Part shown: positions 1 to 6,905 of the stretch, piece after piece
Layout: each line of letters begins with the position of its first letter
Position numbering within the stretch: position 1 is the first letter of the stretch
From: Armatimonadetes bacterium UBA5419
Lineage (GTDB): Bacteria > Armatimonadota > UBA10988
Assembly: GCA_002409445.1 (NCBI GenBank)
Contig: DHNJ01000060.1
Span: forward strand, 1-9,853
Reading direction: 5' to 3'
Length of the DNA stretch: 9,853 nucleotides
Translations under genes and position numbers: made by a program
Notes under the pieces: generated by a model
The model's input: the letters and a program-made list of their open reading frames with translations, nothing else
What the model was told of the DNA's origin: nothing
Databases searched by the model: none

Positions 1-85
1 GGGGGGGGGGGGCCTCCCCCCCCGCCGGCCCCCCCCGGGGGGGCGGGGGCGCCCGGGTGTTGGGGGCCCCCCCCCCGGTGCGCCG
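1..85. other. low-complexity G/C homopolymer end, probable sequencing or assembly artefact
   Basis: The first ~85 bases are almost entirely runs of G and C, including a 12-G run and several runs of 6-11 C. Nothing else in the window looks like this. The reading frame of the following kinase stays open through it to the left edge, but the encoded residues (Gly, Pro, Arg) look non-biological. I read it as degraded contig-end sequence rather than a real feature, so the kinase start upstream cannot be trusted. Confidence 0.7.
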
Positions 86-1448
86 CGGGCAGTGGCGCGG
101 GCGGCTGCGGCGCGGCGAGGCGGAGCTGCAGGTCGGCCTGGCCATGGCCCGCGACGGCCACGGTGCGCTGACCGTCGCCGACCTGTCCGAACGCCTCGAA
201 GCCGACCGCCGCGCGGCCAGCCTGGCCGCCGCCGTCGCTGAGCAAGCCTCGCGCGCCGAGAGCGCCGCCGGCCGGCTGACCGGGCTCTACCAGATGACCG
301 TCAACGCGCTCGAGTCGGCGACCGTCCGCGACACCGCCGACCGGCTCTGCACGACGCTCCTGCGCGAGCTGCAGGCGGCCAATGCCGCGCTGTGGCTGCA
401 CGACGCGCACCAGGGCCTGCTCCGCCGCATCGCCGCCGCCGGCCCGCGCGCGGTCGAGCTGCCCGAGGTCTTCGCCCGCCAGGCCGCGCCCCAGTGCGAT
501 GAGGCGCTGCTCACCGGCCGCCCCGCCCCCGCCAGCGACCTCGGCCCGCTCGCCGGCTTTGCCGCCGTGCCCTTGGCCGGCCGCGAGCAGCCGCTCGGCC
601 TGCTGACCCTCGACCGCGAACCCGACGCCGAGCGCGTCCAGGTCTACGCGCCGCACGTGGCAACCGCGATCAACAACGCGATCATGGCCGACGAGCTGAC
701 CCGCGCCAACCAGCAGCTGCGCGCGGTCGACCAGCAGAAGAGCGAGTTTCTCAACGTCGTCGCCCACGACTTGCGCACGCCGCTGACCTGCATCCGCACC
801 TACACCGACCTGCTGCGCATCTACGTCGACGAGCCGCCCGAGACCTACCGCGACTTCCTGACCATCATCGCCGAGGAGACCGAGCGGCTGGGCGAGCTGC
901 TGGACAACTTCCTCGACCTCGCCCGGATCGAGAACGCGACCATCCACTACGACCTCGAACCCGTCGACCTGAACGAGATTCTGGGCCACTTCGCCAACGT
1001 CTACCTGGCCAAGGCGGCCTCCGAGGCGATCATCCTGGCCCACCTGCGTGAGCCCGGCCTGCCGCACATCCGCGCTGATCGCCGGCGGCTGGAGCAGGTC
1101 ATCTCGAACCTGATCTCCAACGCCTTCCGCCACACCCCGCGTGGCGGCAACGTGACGCTGCGCGCCCAGCCCGACGCGGCCGGCGGCGTCCGCGTGAGCG
1201 TTGACGACACCGGGCCCGGCGTGCCCGCGGACGACCGCACGCTGGTCTTCGAGCGCTTCCGCCAGGCGCGCAACGCCAACCACGCCGCCGGCGGCACCGG
1301 CCTCGGCCTGGCCATCGCGCGGGGCATCGTCGCCGATCATGGCGGCCACATCTGGGTCGAGGACGCGCCGGGCGGCGGCGCGCGCTTCTGCGTCAGCCTA
1401 CCCGCCGTGCCCCCCGAGACCGCCGCGGTCTGGCGGGGTCAGCCATGA
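57..1448 (+). CDS. GAF-domain sensor histidine kinase (5' end uncertain, probably partial)
   Basis: Two-component sensor kinase that autophosphorylates on histidine and passes the phosphate to a response regulator. Numbered from position 57, residues ~77-207 look like a GAF sensory domain. The HisKA dimerisation helix follows with the H-box VVAHDLRTPL (phospho-acceptor His237). The HATPase_c domain then shows the N-box (Asn351/Asn355 in NLISNAFRHT), the G1 box DDTGPGVP (~383-390), an F-box FERF (~398-401) and the G2 box GGTGLGLAI (~412-420). No membrane helix is visible, so the visible part is probably cytosolic. The stop overlaps the next gene's start as ATGA, so kinase and regulator are translationally coupled. 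The frame is open to the left edge through low-quality sequence, so position 57 is only the first ATG/GTG-type start there. An internal ATG lies at 144. The family assignment is secure; the ligand and true N-terminus are unknown. Confidence 0.9.
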   Translation: MLGAPPPVRRGQWRGRLRRGEAELQVGLAMARDGHGALTVADLSERLEADRRAASLAAAVAEQASRAESAAGRLTGLYQMTVNALESATVRDTADRLCTTLLRELQAANAALWLHDAHQGLLRRIAAAGPRAVELPEVFARQAAPQCDEALLTGRPAPASDLGPLAGFAAVPLAGREQPLGLLTLDREPDAERVQVYAPHVATAINNAIMADELTRANQQLRAVDQQKSEFLNVVAHDLRTPLTCIRTYTDLLRIYVDEPPETYRDFLTIIAEETERLGELLDNFLDLARIENATIHYDLEPVDLNEILGHFANVYLAKAASEAIILAHLREPGLPHIRADRRRLEQVISNLISNAFRHTPRGGNVTLRAQPDAAGGVRVSVDDTGPGVPADDRTLVFERFRQARNANHAAGGTGLGLAIARGIVADHGGHIWVEDAPGGGARFCVSLPAVPPETAAVWRGQP

Positions 1449-1840
1449 GCGCGCCGGTCGTCGTCATCGCCGAGGACGAGCCGCGCCTGCTGGCCAGCCT
1501 GGCCTTCATCGTCCGCCGCGAGGGCGGCACGCCGGTCGAGGCCGCCGACGGCGACACCGCGCTGGCGCTGATCCGCGCCCACCGGCCGGCGCTGGCGCTG
1601 CTCGATGTGATGATGCCGGGGCTCGACGGCCTGGCGGTGACCCGCGCGGTGCGCGCCGAGGCGGGGCTGGCGGCGACGCCGATCATCGTCATCACCGCCC
1701 TGGGCCAGGCCGACCACGAGCGCCAGGCCCTCGAGGCCGGCGCCACCGCCTACGTCCGCAAGCCGTTCGCCGTCGCCGAGCTGCGGGCGATGATCGTCGC
1801 CCACCTGGGCGGCGGGGCGCCCGTGGGCGCGGCCGGCTAG
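1445..1840 (+). CDS. receiver-only response regulator (CheY-like)
   Basis: 131-aa protein made of one REC domain with no output domain. The acidic pocket is Glu10-Asp11-Glu12 (IAEDEP). The phospho-acceptor is Asp54 in LLDVMMPG, the switch residue is Thr84 in IVITA, and the conserved lysine is Lys106 in RKPF. All residues needed for phosphorylation are present. It starts inside the stop codon of the upstream histidine kinase (ATGA), which makes that kinase its very likely partner. Only a short Gly/Ala-rich tail follows the receiver, so it must act through protein-protein contact, as a phosphorelay intermediate, or on a partner encoded elsewhere. The function of the pathway cannot be read from this window. 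Confidence 0.93.
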   Translation: MSAPVVVIAEDEPRLLASLAFIVRREGGTPVEAADGDTALALIRAHRPALALLDVMMPGLDGLAVTRAVRAEAGLAATPIIVITALGQADHERQALEAGATAYVRKPFAVAELRAMIVAHLGGGAPVGAAG

Positions 1841-1860
1841 GCGGGGGGCGGCGCGGCGGG

Positions 1861-1866
1861 TATGCT
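1861..1866 (+). promoter_or_regulatory. possible -10 element (TATGCT) for the phasin-like gene
   Basis: TATGCT lies in an otherwise G-rich 50-bp gap between the response regulator and the next gene. It would give a leader of about 18 nt with a good Shine-Dalgarno. I see no matching -35 hexamer 16-18 bp upstream, so this is weak. Readthrough from the two-component genes is equally possible. Confidence 0.25.
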
Positions 1867-1890
1867 TGGGGTGTGGCGAGGAGAAGCACG

Positions 1891-2226
1891 ATGGGGTTGT
1901 TGCGACGCGGCGCCGAGCTGGGCTTGGGCGCCTTGCTGCTGACCCGCGAGACCGCCGAGGAGCTGGTCCGCGACCTGCTGGGCGAGGACCGCGAGGAGAG
2001 CGAGCCGGGCCCGGTCGATCGCCTGCGCACGCGCGCCGAGTCGTTGCGCGCGGAGTTCGCGCAGACGATCAACGACGACCTCGACCGCGCGCTGGCCGCC
2101 GCGGGCCTCATCCGCCGCGCCGAGTTCGACCGCCTGGCCGCCCGCGTGGCCGCGCTTGAGGCGCAGCTGAGCCTGCGCCGCGTGACCGGCGCCGGCGTGC
2201 CGTACGAGTCGACGAGCGAGTTCTAG
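1891..2226 (+). CDS. phasin-like coiled-coil protein (PHA synthesis regulator phasin family)
   Basis: 111-aa protein. The ATG at 1891 is chosen because GAGGAGAAG precedes it at suitable spacing and because the family-like N-terminus begins there; the frame runs open far upstream inside other genes. Residues ~9-31 (GLGALLLTRETAEELVRDLL) match the 'LGLGALSLTKEKAEKLVDEL' type opening I recall for the COG3937 phasin family. A charged middle segment follows, then a C-terminal coiled coil (~76-95, AEFDRLAARVAALEAQL) typical of phasins and PhaF-like proteins. Such proteins coat polyhydroxyalkanoate granules or act as small helical scaffolds. The UbiB-like gene starts 25 bp downstream, so the two are probably co-transcribed. 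No PHA synthase is visible here, so a role in PHA is not shown. Confidence 0.75.
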   Translation: MGLLRRGAELGLGALLLTRETAEELVRDLLGEDREESEPGPVDRLRTRAESLRAEFAQTINDDLDRALAAAGLIRRAEFDRLAARVAALEAQLSLRRVTGAGVPYESTSEF

Positions 2227-2251
2227 GCGCGCGCGCCGGCGAGGAGAGCCC

Positions 2252-3901
2252 ATGATTTGGACGGTGCAGCGGCGCCTGCGTTCGTGGGGCCGGGTCAACC
2301 AGGTCCTCACCATCGCCATGCGCTACGGCTTCCGCCAGGCGCGCGACCTGCTGCACACCGCGCGCCTCGGCCGGCGGCGGTCGGTGCCCGTCGATGCCCA
2401 GGCCGACCCCAAGCTGCGCGGCAAGAGCGCGGGCGAACGGCTGCGGCTGATGCTCCAGGAGCTGGGCCCGACGTATGTCAAACTCGGCCAGCTGCTGAGC
2501 ACCCGCCGCGACCTGGTGCCCGCCTGGGCCGCGGACGAGCTGGCCAAGCTCCAAGACCAGGTCACGCCCCTGCCGCTGGGCACCGTGCGCCAGGTCGTCG
2601 AGGCCGAGCTCGGCGCGCCGCTCGAGCAGCACTTCACCGACTTCTCCGCCGAACCGCTGGGCAGCGCCTCGCTCGGCCAGGTCCACCGCGCGGTGACCAC
2701 CGACGGGCACAAGGTCGCGGTCAAGGTCCAGCGCCCGGGCATCGAGCGGGTCATCGAGGACGACCTGAGCGTCATCGGCGACCTGGTCGGGCTGCTCGAG
2801 AAGCACCGTGTGCTGACCGACAAAATCAACCTCCGCCAGGTCTACGAGGAAGTCGCCGACCAGCTGCGCGACGAGCTGGTCTACACGATCGAAGCGCGCA
2901 ACGCCGAACGCGCGGCGCAGACGGTCGAGCCGGAGGAAGGCGTCCGCATCCCCAAGGTCTACTGGCCCCTGACCACCAGCCGCGTGCTCTGCACCGAGCT
3001 GTTCGAGGCGGCCAAGCTGTCCGACCCCGACCAGCCGCCCGACGCGCTGCGCGTCGATCTCTCGCAGCGACTGGTCCGCTTCGCCCTGCGTCAGATCCTC
3101 TTCGACGGCTTCTTCCACGCCGACCTCCACGCGGGTAACCTGATGGTCTTCCCCGACGGCAAGCTGGGTCTGATCGACTGGGGCCAGGTCGGGCTGCTGG
3201 GCCGGCGCATGCGCGATAGCCTGGACGAGATCTTCGTCGGCATCGCGACCCATGATACCGAGCGGCTGGTCGATGAGATCGTGGCCATGGGCCTGACCGA
3301 CGACAACGCCGACCTCGAGGCCTTCCGCTACGACCTGACCCGCGCGCTCGACCGCTACCTGCACCTCTCGCGCCGCGACTACCCGCTCGGCGCCGTGCTC
3401 GCGCGGATCATGGACCTCAGCTACGTCCACCACATCGCCCTGCCCAGCGAGCTGCCGATGCTGGTCAAGGTCCTCGGCGCGGTCGAAGGCACCTGCCTCC
3501 AGCTGAACCCCGACTTCGATCTGCGCAGCGAGCTCGAGCCGCTGGTCCGCCGGCTGATCGGCCGCCAGTTCCAGCCCGACCAGATCGCGCGCAGCACCCT
3601 GGCCAACGCCCGCCACCTCTCGCGGCTGACCCAGGCCCTGCCGCGCCAGCTGGCCAACCTCTTCGAGCGGGTCGACGCGGGCACGCTGGTGGTCAAGGTC
3701 GACACCGACCTGGACGACCCCGGCCGCTACCTGGTCCACATGGTCCGCAGCCACAGCGTCGCGACCGTCGCCTGCGGGCTGATGATCGCCGGCGCGCTGG
3801 CCCTAGGCACCTGGCCGCTGGCGGGCCAGATCACGTTTTTGGCCGGTGTGCTCGCGGGCCTGGGTCTGCTACTATCGGTCATCCGCCGGCCGCAGCCATG
3901 A
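2252..3901 (+). CDS. ABC1/UbiB/AarF-family atypical kinase-like protein
   Basis: 549-aa member of the UbiB (COQ8/ADCK, ABC1) family. These are protein-kinase-like ATPases tied to ubiquinone or isoprenoid-lipid metabolism at the membrane. The family KxGQ motif is Lys77-Gly79-Gln80 (YVKLGQLLSTR). The nucleotide loop is LGSASLGQVH (~136-145), the VAVK lysine is Lys158, the catalytic loop is HADLHAGN (~289-296, Asp291, Asn296), and the metal-binding Asp309 sits in DWG. The loop is usually HADPHPGN, so both prolines are replaced here. Two hydrophobic segments at ~501-520 and ~523-543 form the C-terminal membrane anchor expected for the family. GAGGAGAG lies just before the ATG. It probably forms an operon with the phasin-like gene. 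The residue set suggests an active ATPase. The substrate is unknown, and ubiquinone need not be involved. Symbol withheld because no other ubi genes are nearby. Confidence 0.92.
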   Translation: MIWTVQRRLRSWGRVNQVLTIAMRYGFRQARDLLHTARLGRRRSVPVDAQADPKLRGKSAGERLRLMLQELGPTYVKLGQLLSTRRDLVPAWAADELAKLQDQVTPLPLGTVRQVVEAELGAPLEQHFTDFSAEPLGSASLGQVHRAVTTDGHKVAVKVQRPGIERVIEDDLSVIGDLVGLLEKHRVLTDKINLRQVYEEVADQLRDELVYTIEARNAERAAQTVEPEEGVRIPKVYWPLTTSRVLCTELFEAAKLSDPDQPPDALRVDLSQRLVRFALRQILFDGFFHADLHAGNLMVFPDGKLGLIDWGQVGLLGRRMRDSLDEIFVGIATHDTERLVDEIVAMGLTDDNADLEAFRYDLTRALDRYLHLSRRDYPLGAVLARIMDLSYVHHIALPSELPMLVKVLGAVEGTCLQLNPDFDLRSELEPLVRRLIGRQFQPDQIARSTLANARHLSRLTQALPRQLANLFERVDAGTLVVKVDTDLDDPGRYLVHMVRSHSVATVACGLMIAGALALGTWPLAGQITFLAGVLAGLGLLLSVIRRPQP

Positions 3902-3912
3902 GCCGCCTGGAG

Positions 3913-3929
3913 TGTCGAGAATCTCGACA
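3913..3929. promoter_or_regulatory. perfect 17-bp palindrome, candidate activator (enhancer-binding protein) site
   Basis: TGTCGAGAATCTCGACA has two 8-bp arms that are exact reverse complements around a single central A. It lies in the non-coding gap between the UbiB-like gene and the synthetase-acetyltransferase gene. Its centre is about 89 bp upstream of the start site predicted from the sigma-54 promoter, within the usual range for bacterial enhancer-binding protein sites. No T-tract follows it, which argues against an intrinsic terminator for the upstream gene. It does not fit the NifA spacing (TGT-N10-ACA), since here the spacing is 11. The cognate activator is unknown. Confidence 0.5.
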
Positions 3930-3982
3930 GGCGGGGCCCGCCGTCGGCAAAACGGGTGCGTGGGGGTGCGAGTCGGGCACTC

Positions 3983-3999
3983 TGGCAAGCGCCTTGCAT
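3983..3999 (+). promoter_or_regulatory. sigma-54 (RpoN) -24/-12 promoter
   Basis: TGGCAAGCGCCTTGCAT closely matches the known sigma-54 consensus TGGCACG-N4-TTGCW. The -24 GG is at 3984-3985 and the -12 GC at 3996-3997, separated by exactly 10 bases as required. The main deviation is A for C in the -24 block. The start of transcription would fall near 4009, giving a ~58-nt leader before the ATG at 4068. Sigma-54 promoters need an ATP-dependent activator, and the palindrome at 3913-3929 is a plausible binding site for one. Confidence 0.7.
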
Positions 4000-4067
4000 A
4001 GTGTTAGATGGGTACCGCGGGGCGGTTCTGGCCCGGCACAAGCCCTTGGCAAAGGAGCGAATCAGCG

Positions 4068-6746
4068 ATGAGTGTCCACAATTTGGACGCGATGTTCAAG
4101 CCGCAGTCGATTGCCCTTGTGGGTGCCTCGAACCGTCCGGGATCGGTCGGGTTCAAGGTGATGCGCAACTTGCTCGAGGCCGGCTTCTCGGGCCCGATCA
4201 TGCCGGTCAACCCGCGCGACCGCGCCATCTCCGGCGTGACCGCCTACCGCGATGTCGCCGAGCTGCCCTTCGTGGCCGACCTGGCCGTCCTCTGCATCCC
4301 CGCGCCGGCCGTGCCCGACGTCATTGAAAAGCTAGGCCAGCAGGGTACGCGCGCGGCGGTGATCATCTCCGCCGGCCTGATCGAGCTGCCGGGCAAGAAC
4401 GGGGGCACCCTGCAGGACGACGTCGCCGAGATCGCGCGCGGCTACGGCCTGCGCATCGTTGGCCCCAACTGCCTCGGCGTGATGGTCCCCGGCAGCGGCC
4501 TCAACGCCAGCTTTAGCCACATCCCCTGCCTCCCGGGCAACATCGCTTTCCTCAGCCAGTCCGGCGGCCTGGCCACCGCTGTGCTTGACTACGCCCTGAC
4601 CTACGACATTGGCATGAGCCACTTTGTCTCGTTGGGCAACATCATCGACGTCGAGTTCCCCGATGTGATCGACTACCTCGCCGATGATGACGATGTGGCC
4701 GGTATCTTGCTCTACATTGAGATGATCCAGGACACGCGCGAGTTCATCTCCGCCGCGCGCGCCGCCAGCCGCAAGAAGCCGATTTTCGCGCTCAAGTCCG
4801 GCCGTTTTGCCGAGGGCGCGAAGGCCGCCACCTCGCACACCGGCGCCCTCGCCGGCGTCGACGCGGTCTACGACGCGGGCCTGCGCCGCGCCGGCGTCCA
4901 GCGCATCTACGAGCTCGAGGAGCTGCTCGACGTCGTCCAGACCGTCGGCCGCGCCAAGCCGCTGCGCGGCGAGCGGCTGGCGATCCTGACCAACGGCGGC
5001 GGCCCGGCCGTCTGCGCCGTCGACGCGCTGGTCGAACGCGGCGGCAAGCTCGCCGAGATCAGCGACCGCACGCTGAATGAACTCAACGAGAAGCTACCCG
5101 CGGTCTGGTCGCACTCGAACCCCGTTGACATCATCGGCGACGCCACGGGCCAACGCTACGTCGACAGCATCGAGGCACTCAAGCGCGATGACCAAGTCGA
5201 CGCGGCGATCGTCATGCTCGTGCCGACCGCGGTCAGTGACATCGACGACATCGCCAAGTCGACCGTCGAGGCCTGCCGCGGCACCGAGAAGACCATCCTC
5301 ACCAGCTGGATGGGCTCCGACTCGGTGCGCAAGGCGCGCCAGATGTTCGCCGACGCCAACATGCCCACGTTCACCACGCCGGACCGCGCGGTGCGGGCCT
5401 TCATGCACCTGGTCAACCACAACCGGCTGCAGCAGACCCTCTACAGCACTCCCAGCGGGCTCGCCCTCGAGAGCACGCCCGACCGCGCCGCGGCGCGCGC
5501 CGTGATCGAGGGTGTCCTGGCCAGCGGGCGCGACCTGCTGACCGAGGCCGAGGCCAAGGAGGTCATGGCCGCCTACAACATCCCCGTGGTTCAAACGCAG
5601 ATCGTCGCCAACCCGGAGGAAGCCGCCAGCGCCGCCAAGCAGATGGGCTTCCCCGTGGTCCTCAAGATCCACTCGGTCGACATCACCCACAAGTCCGACG
5701 CCGGCGGCGTCATCCTCAACCTGCGCAGCGCCAAGGAAGTCCTCGAAGCCGCGACGCGGATGAACGAGACGATCGCCGAGAAGCTGCCGCAGGCGCGGCT
5801 CGAAGGCTTCACCGTGCAGCAGATGATCGACCGCCCGTCAGCGATCGAGTGCATCGTCGGCGTGAGCACCGACCACGACTTCGGCCCGACGATCATGTTC
5901 GGTTCGGGTGGTAAGTCGGTCGAGGTAGTCAAGGACTCGACGATCACCATCCCGCCGATCAACATGGCCCTAGCCCATGCGCAGATCGAGCGCACACGCA
6001 TCTACTCGCTGCTGCGCGGCTACCGCGACGTGCCGCCCTCGGATATCAACGGCATCTGCCTCACGCTGTGCCGGATCAGCGACCTCGTCGTCGACTGCCC
6101 CGAGATCCTCGAGCTCGACATCAACCCGCTGCTCGCCGACAACAAGGGCGTCATCGCCCTCGACGCGCGCATCAAGGTCGCCAAGGTCGAGCCGGGCGCA
6201 CCCAGCCGCCTATCAATCGCCCCGTACCCCTCGGAGCTGATCGAGGAGGTCACGACCCTCCGCGGCAAGGAACTCACCCTGCGGCCAATCCGCGCCGAGG
6301 ACGAGCCCAAGCACCTGGTCTTCATCAACGGCCTCTCCGACGAAGACATGCGCAACCGGTTCGCCCGCGTCGTACGCAACATGCCGCACCAGGAGCTGGC
6401 CCAGTACACCCAGATCGACTACGACCGCGAGATGGCCTTCGTCGCCGTCGGCGCAGACCAGGTCGACCCGCAGGCCATCCTCGGCGTCGCTCGCGCCAAG
6501 TCCTACCCAGGCCTGGCCGACGCCGAGTTCTTCATGGCCGTCCGCTCGGACATGCAGGGCCAGGGCATCGGCTGGGTGCTGTTCACCAAGCTGCTGGACT
6601 ACCTCACGGCCCAAGGCTACAAGAAGGCCTTCGCCCACGTTCACCGCGGCAACAAGAACATGCTCAAGCTGGCCGGCGAGTTCGGCTTCACGCAGTCCGA
6701 GGACACCAAGGCCGAATACGTCCTGGTCACCAAGGACCTCCAGTAA
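4068..6746 (+). CDS. ADP-forming acyl-CoA synthetase fused to GNAT acetyltransferase (Pat/PatZ-type)
   Basis: 892 aa from the ATG at 4068, chosen because AAAGGAG precedes it and the family N-terminus starts there. An in-frame ATG at 4008 would add 20 unrelated residues and lies at the predicted transcription start. Domains in order: CoA-binding Rossmann domain (~8-135, VGASNRPGSVG), succinyl-CoA-ligase-like domains (~150-460), ATP-grasp (~485-705) and GNAT (~733-890). Key residues: Glu218 (YIEMIQD), phospho-histidine candidate His257 (SHTGALAG), second histidine His541 (HKSDAGGV), ATP-grasp metal residues in ELDINPL (~682-688), and the GNAT acetyl-CoA loop QGQGIG (~830-835). Order and length match the ~886-aa Pat/YfiQ lysine acetyltransferases, which acetylate acyl-CoA synthetases and other proteins. 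Unlike what I recall for enterobacterial Pat, the synthetase histidines are intact, so it may also interconvert acetyl-CoA + ADP + Pi and acetate + ATP + CoA. It appears monocistronic, behind a sigma-54 promoter. Confidence 0.92.
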   Translation: MSVHNLDAMFKPQSIALVGASNRPGSVGFKVMRNLLEAGFSGPIMPVNPRDRAISGVTAYRDVAELPFVADLAVLCIPAPAVPDVIEKLGQQGTRAAVIISAGLIELPGKNGGTLQDDVAEIARGYGLRIVGPNCLGVMVPGSGLNASFSHIPCLPGNIAFLSQSGGLATAVLDYALTYDIGMSHFVSLGNIIDVEFPDVIDYLADDDDVAGILLYIEMIQDTREFISAARAASRKKPIFALKSGRFAEGAKAATSHTGALAGVDAVYDAGLRRAGVQRIYELEELLDVVQTVGRAKPLRGERLAILTNGGGPAVCAVDALVERGGKLAEISDRTLNELNEKLPAVWSHSNPVDIIGDATGQRYVDSIEALKRDDQVDAAIVMLVPTAVSDIDDIAKSTVEACRGTEKTILTSWMGSDSVRKARQMFADANMPTFTTPDRAVRAFMHLVNHNRLQQTLYSTPSGLALESTPDRAAARAVIEGVLASGRDLLTEAEAKEVMAAYNIPVVQTQIVANPEEAASAAKQMGFPVVLKIHSVDITHKSDAGGVILNLRSAKEVLEAATRMNETIAEKLPQARLEGFTVQQMIDRPSAIECIVGVSTDHDFGPTIMFGSGGKSVEVVKDSTITIPPINMALAHAQIERTRIYSLLRGYRDVPPSDINGICLTLCRISDLVVDCPEILELDINPLLADNKGVIALDARIKVAKVEPGAPSRLSIAPYPSELIEEVTTLRGKELTLRPIRAEDEPKHLVFINGLSDEDMRNRFARVVRNMPHQELAQYTQIDYDREMAFVAVGADQVDPQAILGVARAKSYPGLADAEFFMAVRSDMQGQGIGWVLFTKLLDYLTAQGYKKAFAHVHRGNKNMLKLAGEFGFTQSEDTKAEYVLVTKDLQ

Positions 6747-6763
6747 CCAACATCCCTAGACAC

Positions 6764-6798
6764 CACGGCCCGGCCACCGCCCTGGTGGTCGGGCCGTG
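6764..6798 (+). terminator. strong hairpin after the synthetase-acetyltransferase gene, terminator-like without T-tract
   Basis: A 15-bp stem (6764-6778 with 6784-6798) closes on a 5-nt loop (GCCCT). All pairs are Watson-Crick except one G-T. It sits 18 bp after the stop codon. There is no T-run after it, so it is either a factor-assisted or high-GC-type terminator, or an RNA-stabilising 3' structure. Confidence 0.6.
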
Positions 6799-6860
6799 CG
6801 GCGTTGGGTGCCGCAGCCGACCGACGTAGCGCTGATGTCGCCGCCCGACCCGGCGCCGCC

Positions 6861-6899
6861 GAGAAGGAGCGCCGGCCTGCAGCCGGCGCTGCGATTCTC
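6861..6899. repeat. structured intergenic palindrome (two-part stem)
   Basis: AGCGCCGGC (6868-6876) pairs perfectly with GCCGGCGCT (6882-6890) across a 5-nt loop. A second, outer arm GAGAA (6861-6865) pairs with TTCTC (6895-6899) across a small internal loop. It is about 60 bp after the terminator-like hairpin and just ahead of the lipoprotein promoter region. It could be a REP-like dispersed element, a terminator, or an mRNA or regulatory structure. Only one copy is in this window, so repeat status is not shown. Confidence 0.45.
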
Positions 6900-6905
6900 C
6901 CACCC

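Noticed and set aside
1201..1890. Long plus-strand frame running through the kinase and regulator into the phasin-like gene
   Set aside because: Out-of-frame Arg/Gly/Ala-rich translation over two genes with clear motifs. Only the part from 1891 is a real gene.
2108..3754. 548-aa open frame on the minus strand opposite the UbiB-like gene
   Set aside because: Shadow of the real gene: high-GC DNA with G/C at third positions keeps the antisense frame open. Its product is a low-complexity Asp/Val/Gln/Ala mix with no motif, while the plus strand has full UbiB motifs.
3867..3875. Extended -10-like TGCTACTAT near the end of the UbiB-like gene
   Set aside because: It encodes residues of the second membrane helix, has no -35 at proper spacing, and the sigma-54 element downstream explains the next gene better.
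3903..3934. Palindrome region as an intrinsic terminator for the UbiB-like gene
   Set aside because: The stem is good but followed by G/C-rich sequence with no T-tract. Its place ahead of a sigma-54 promoter gives a better explanation, though a dual role cannot be excluded.
4008..4067. 20-residue N-terminal extension of the synthetase-acetyltransferase from the ATG at 4008
   Set aside because: The ATG coincides with the predicted transcription start, has no ribosome site, and the extra residues do not match the family. AAAGGAG before 4068 decides the start.
3898..4071. 57-codon ORF filling the whole gap, overlapping both the UbiB-like gene and the synthetase gene by ATGA
   Set aside because: The double overlap is striking, but it has no Shine-Dalgarno, uses codons unlike its neighbours (AGT, AGA, GTT, CTT, AAT) and runs across the palindrome and the sigma-54 promoter. 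No recognisable protein features.
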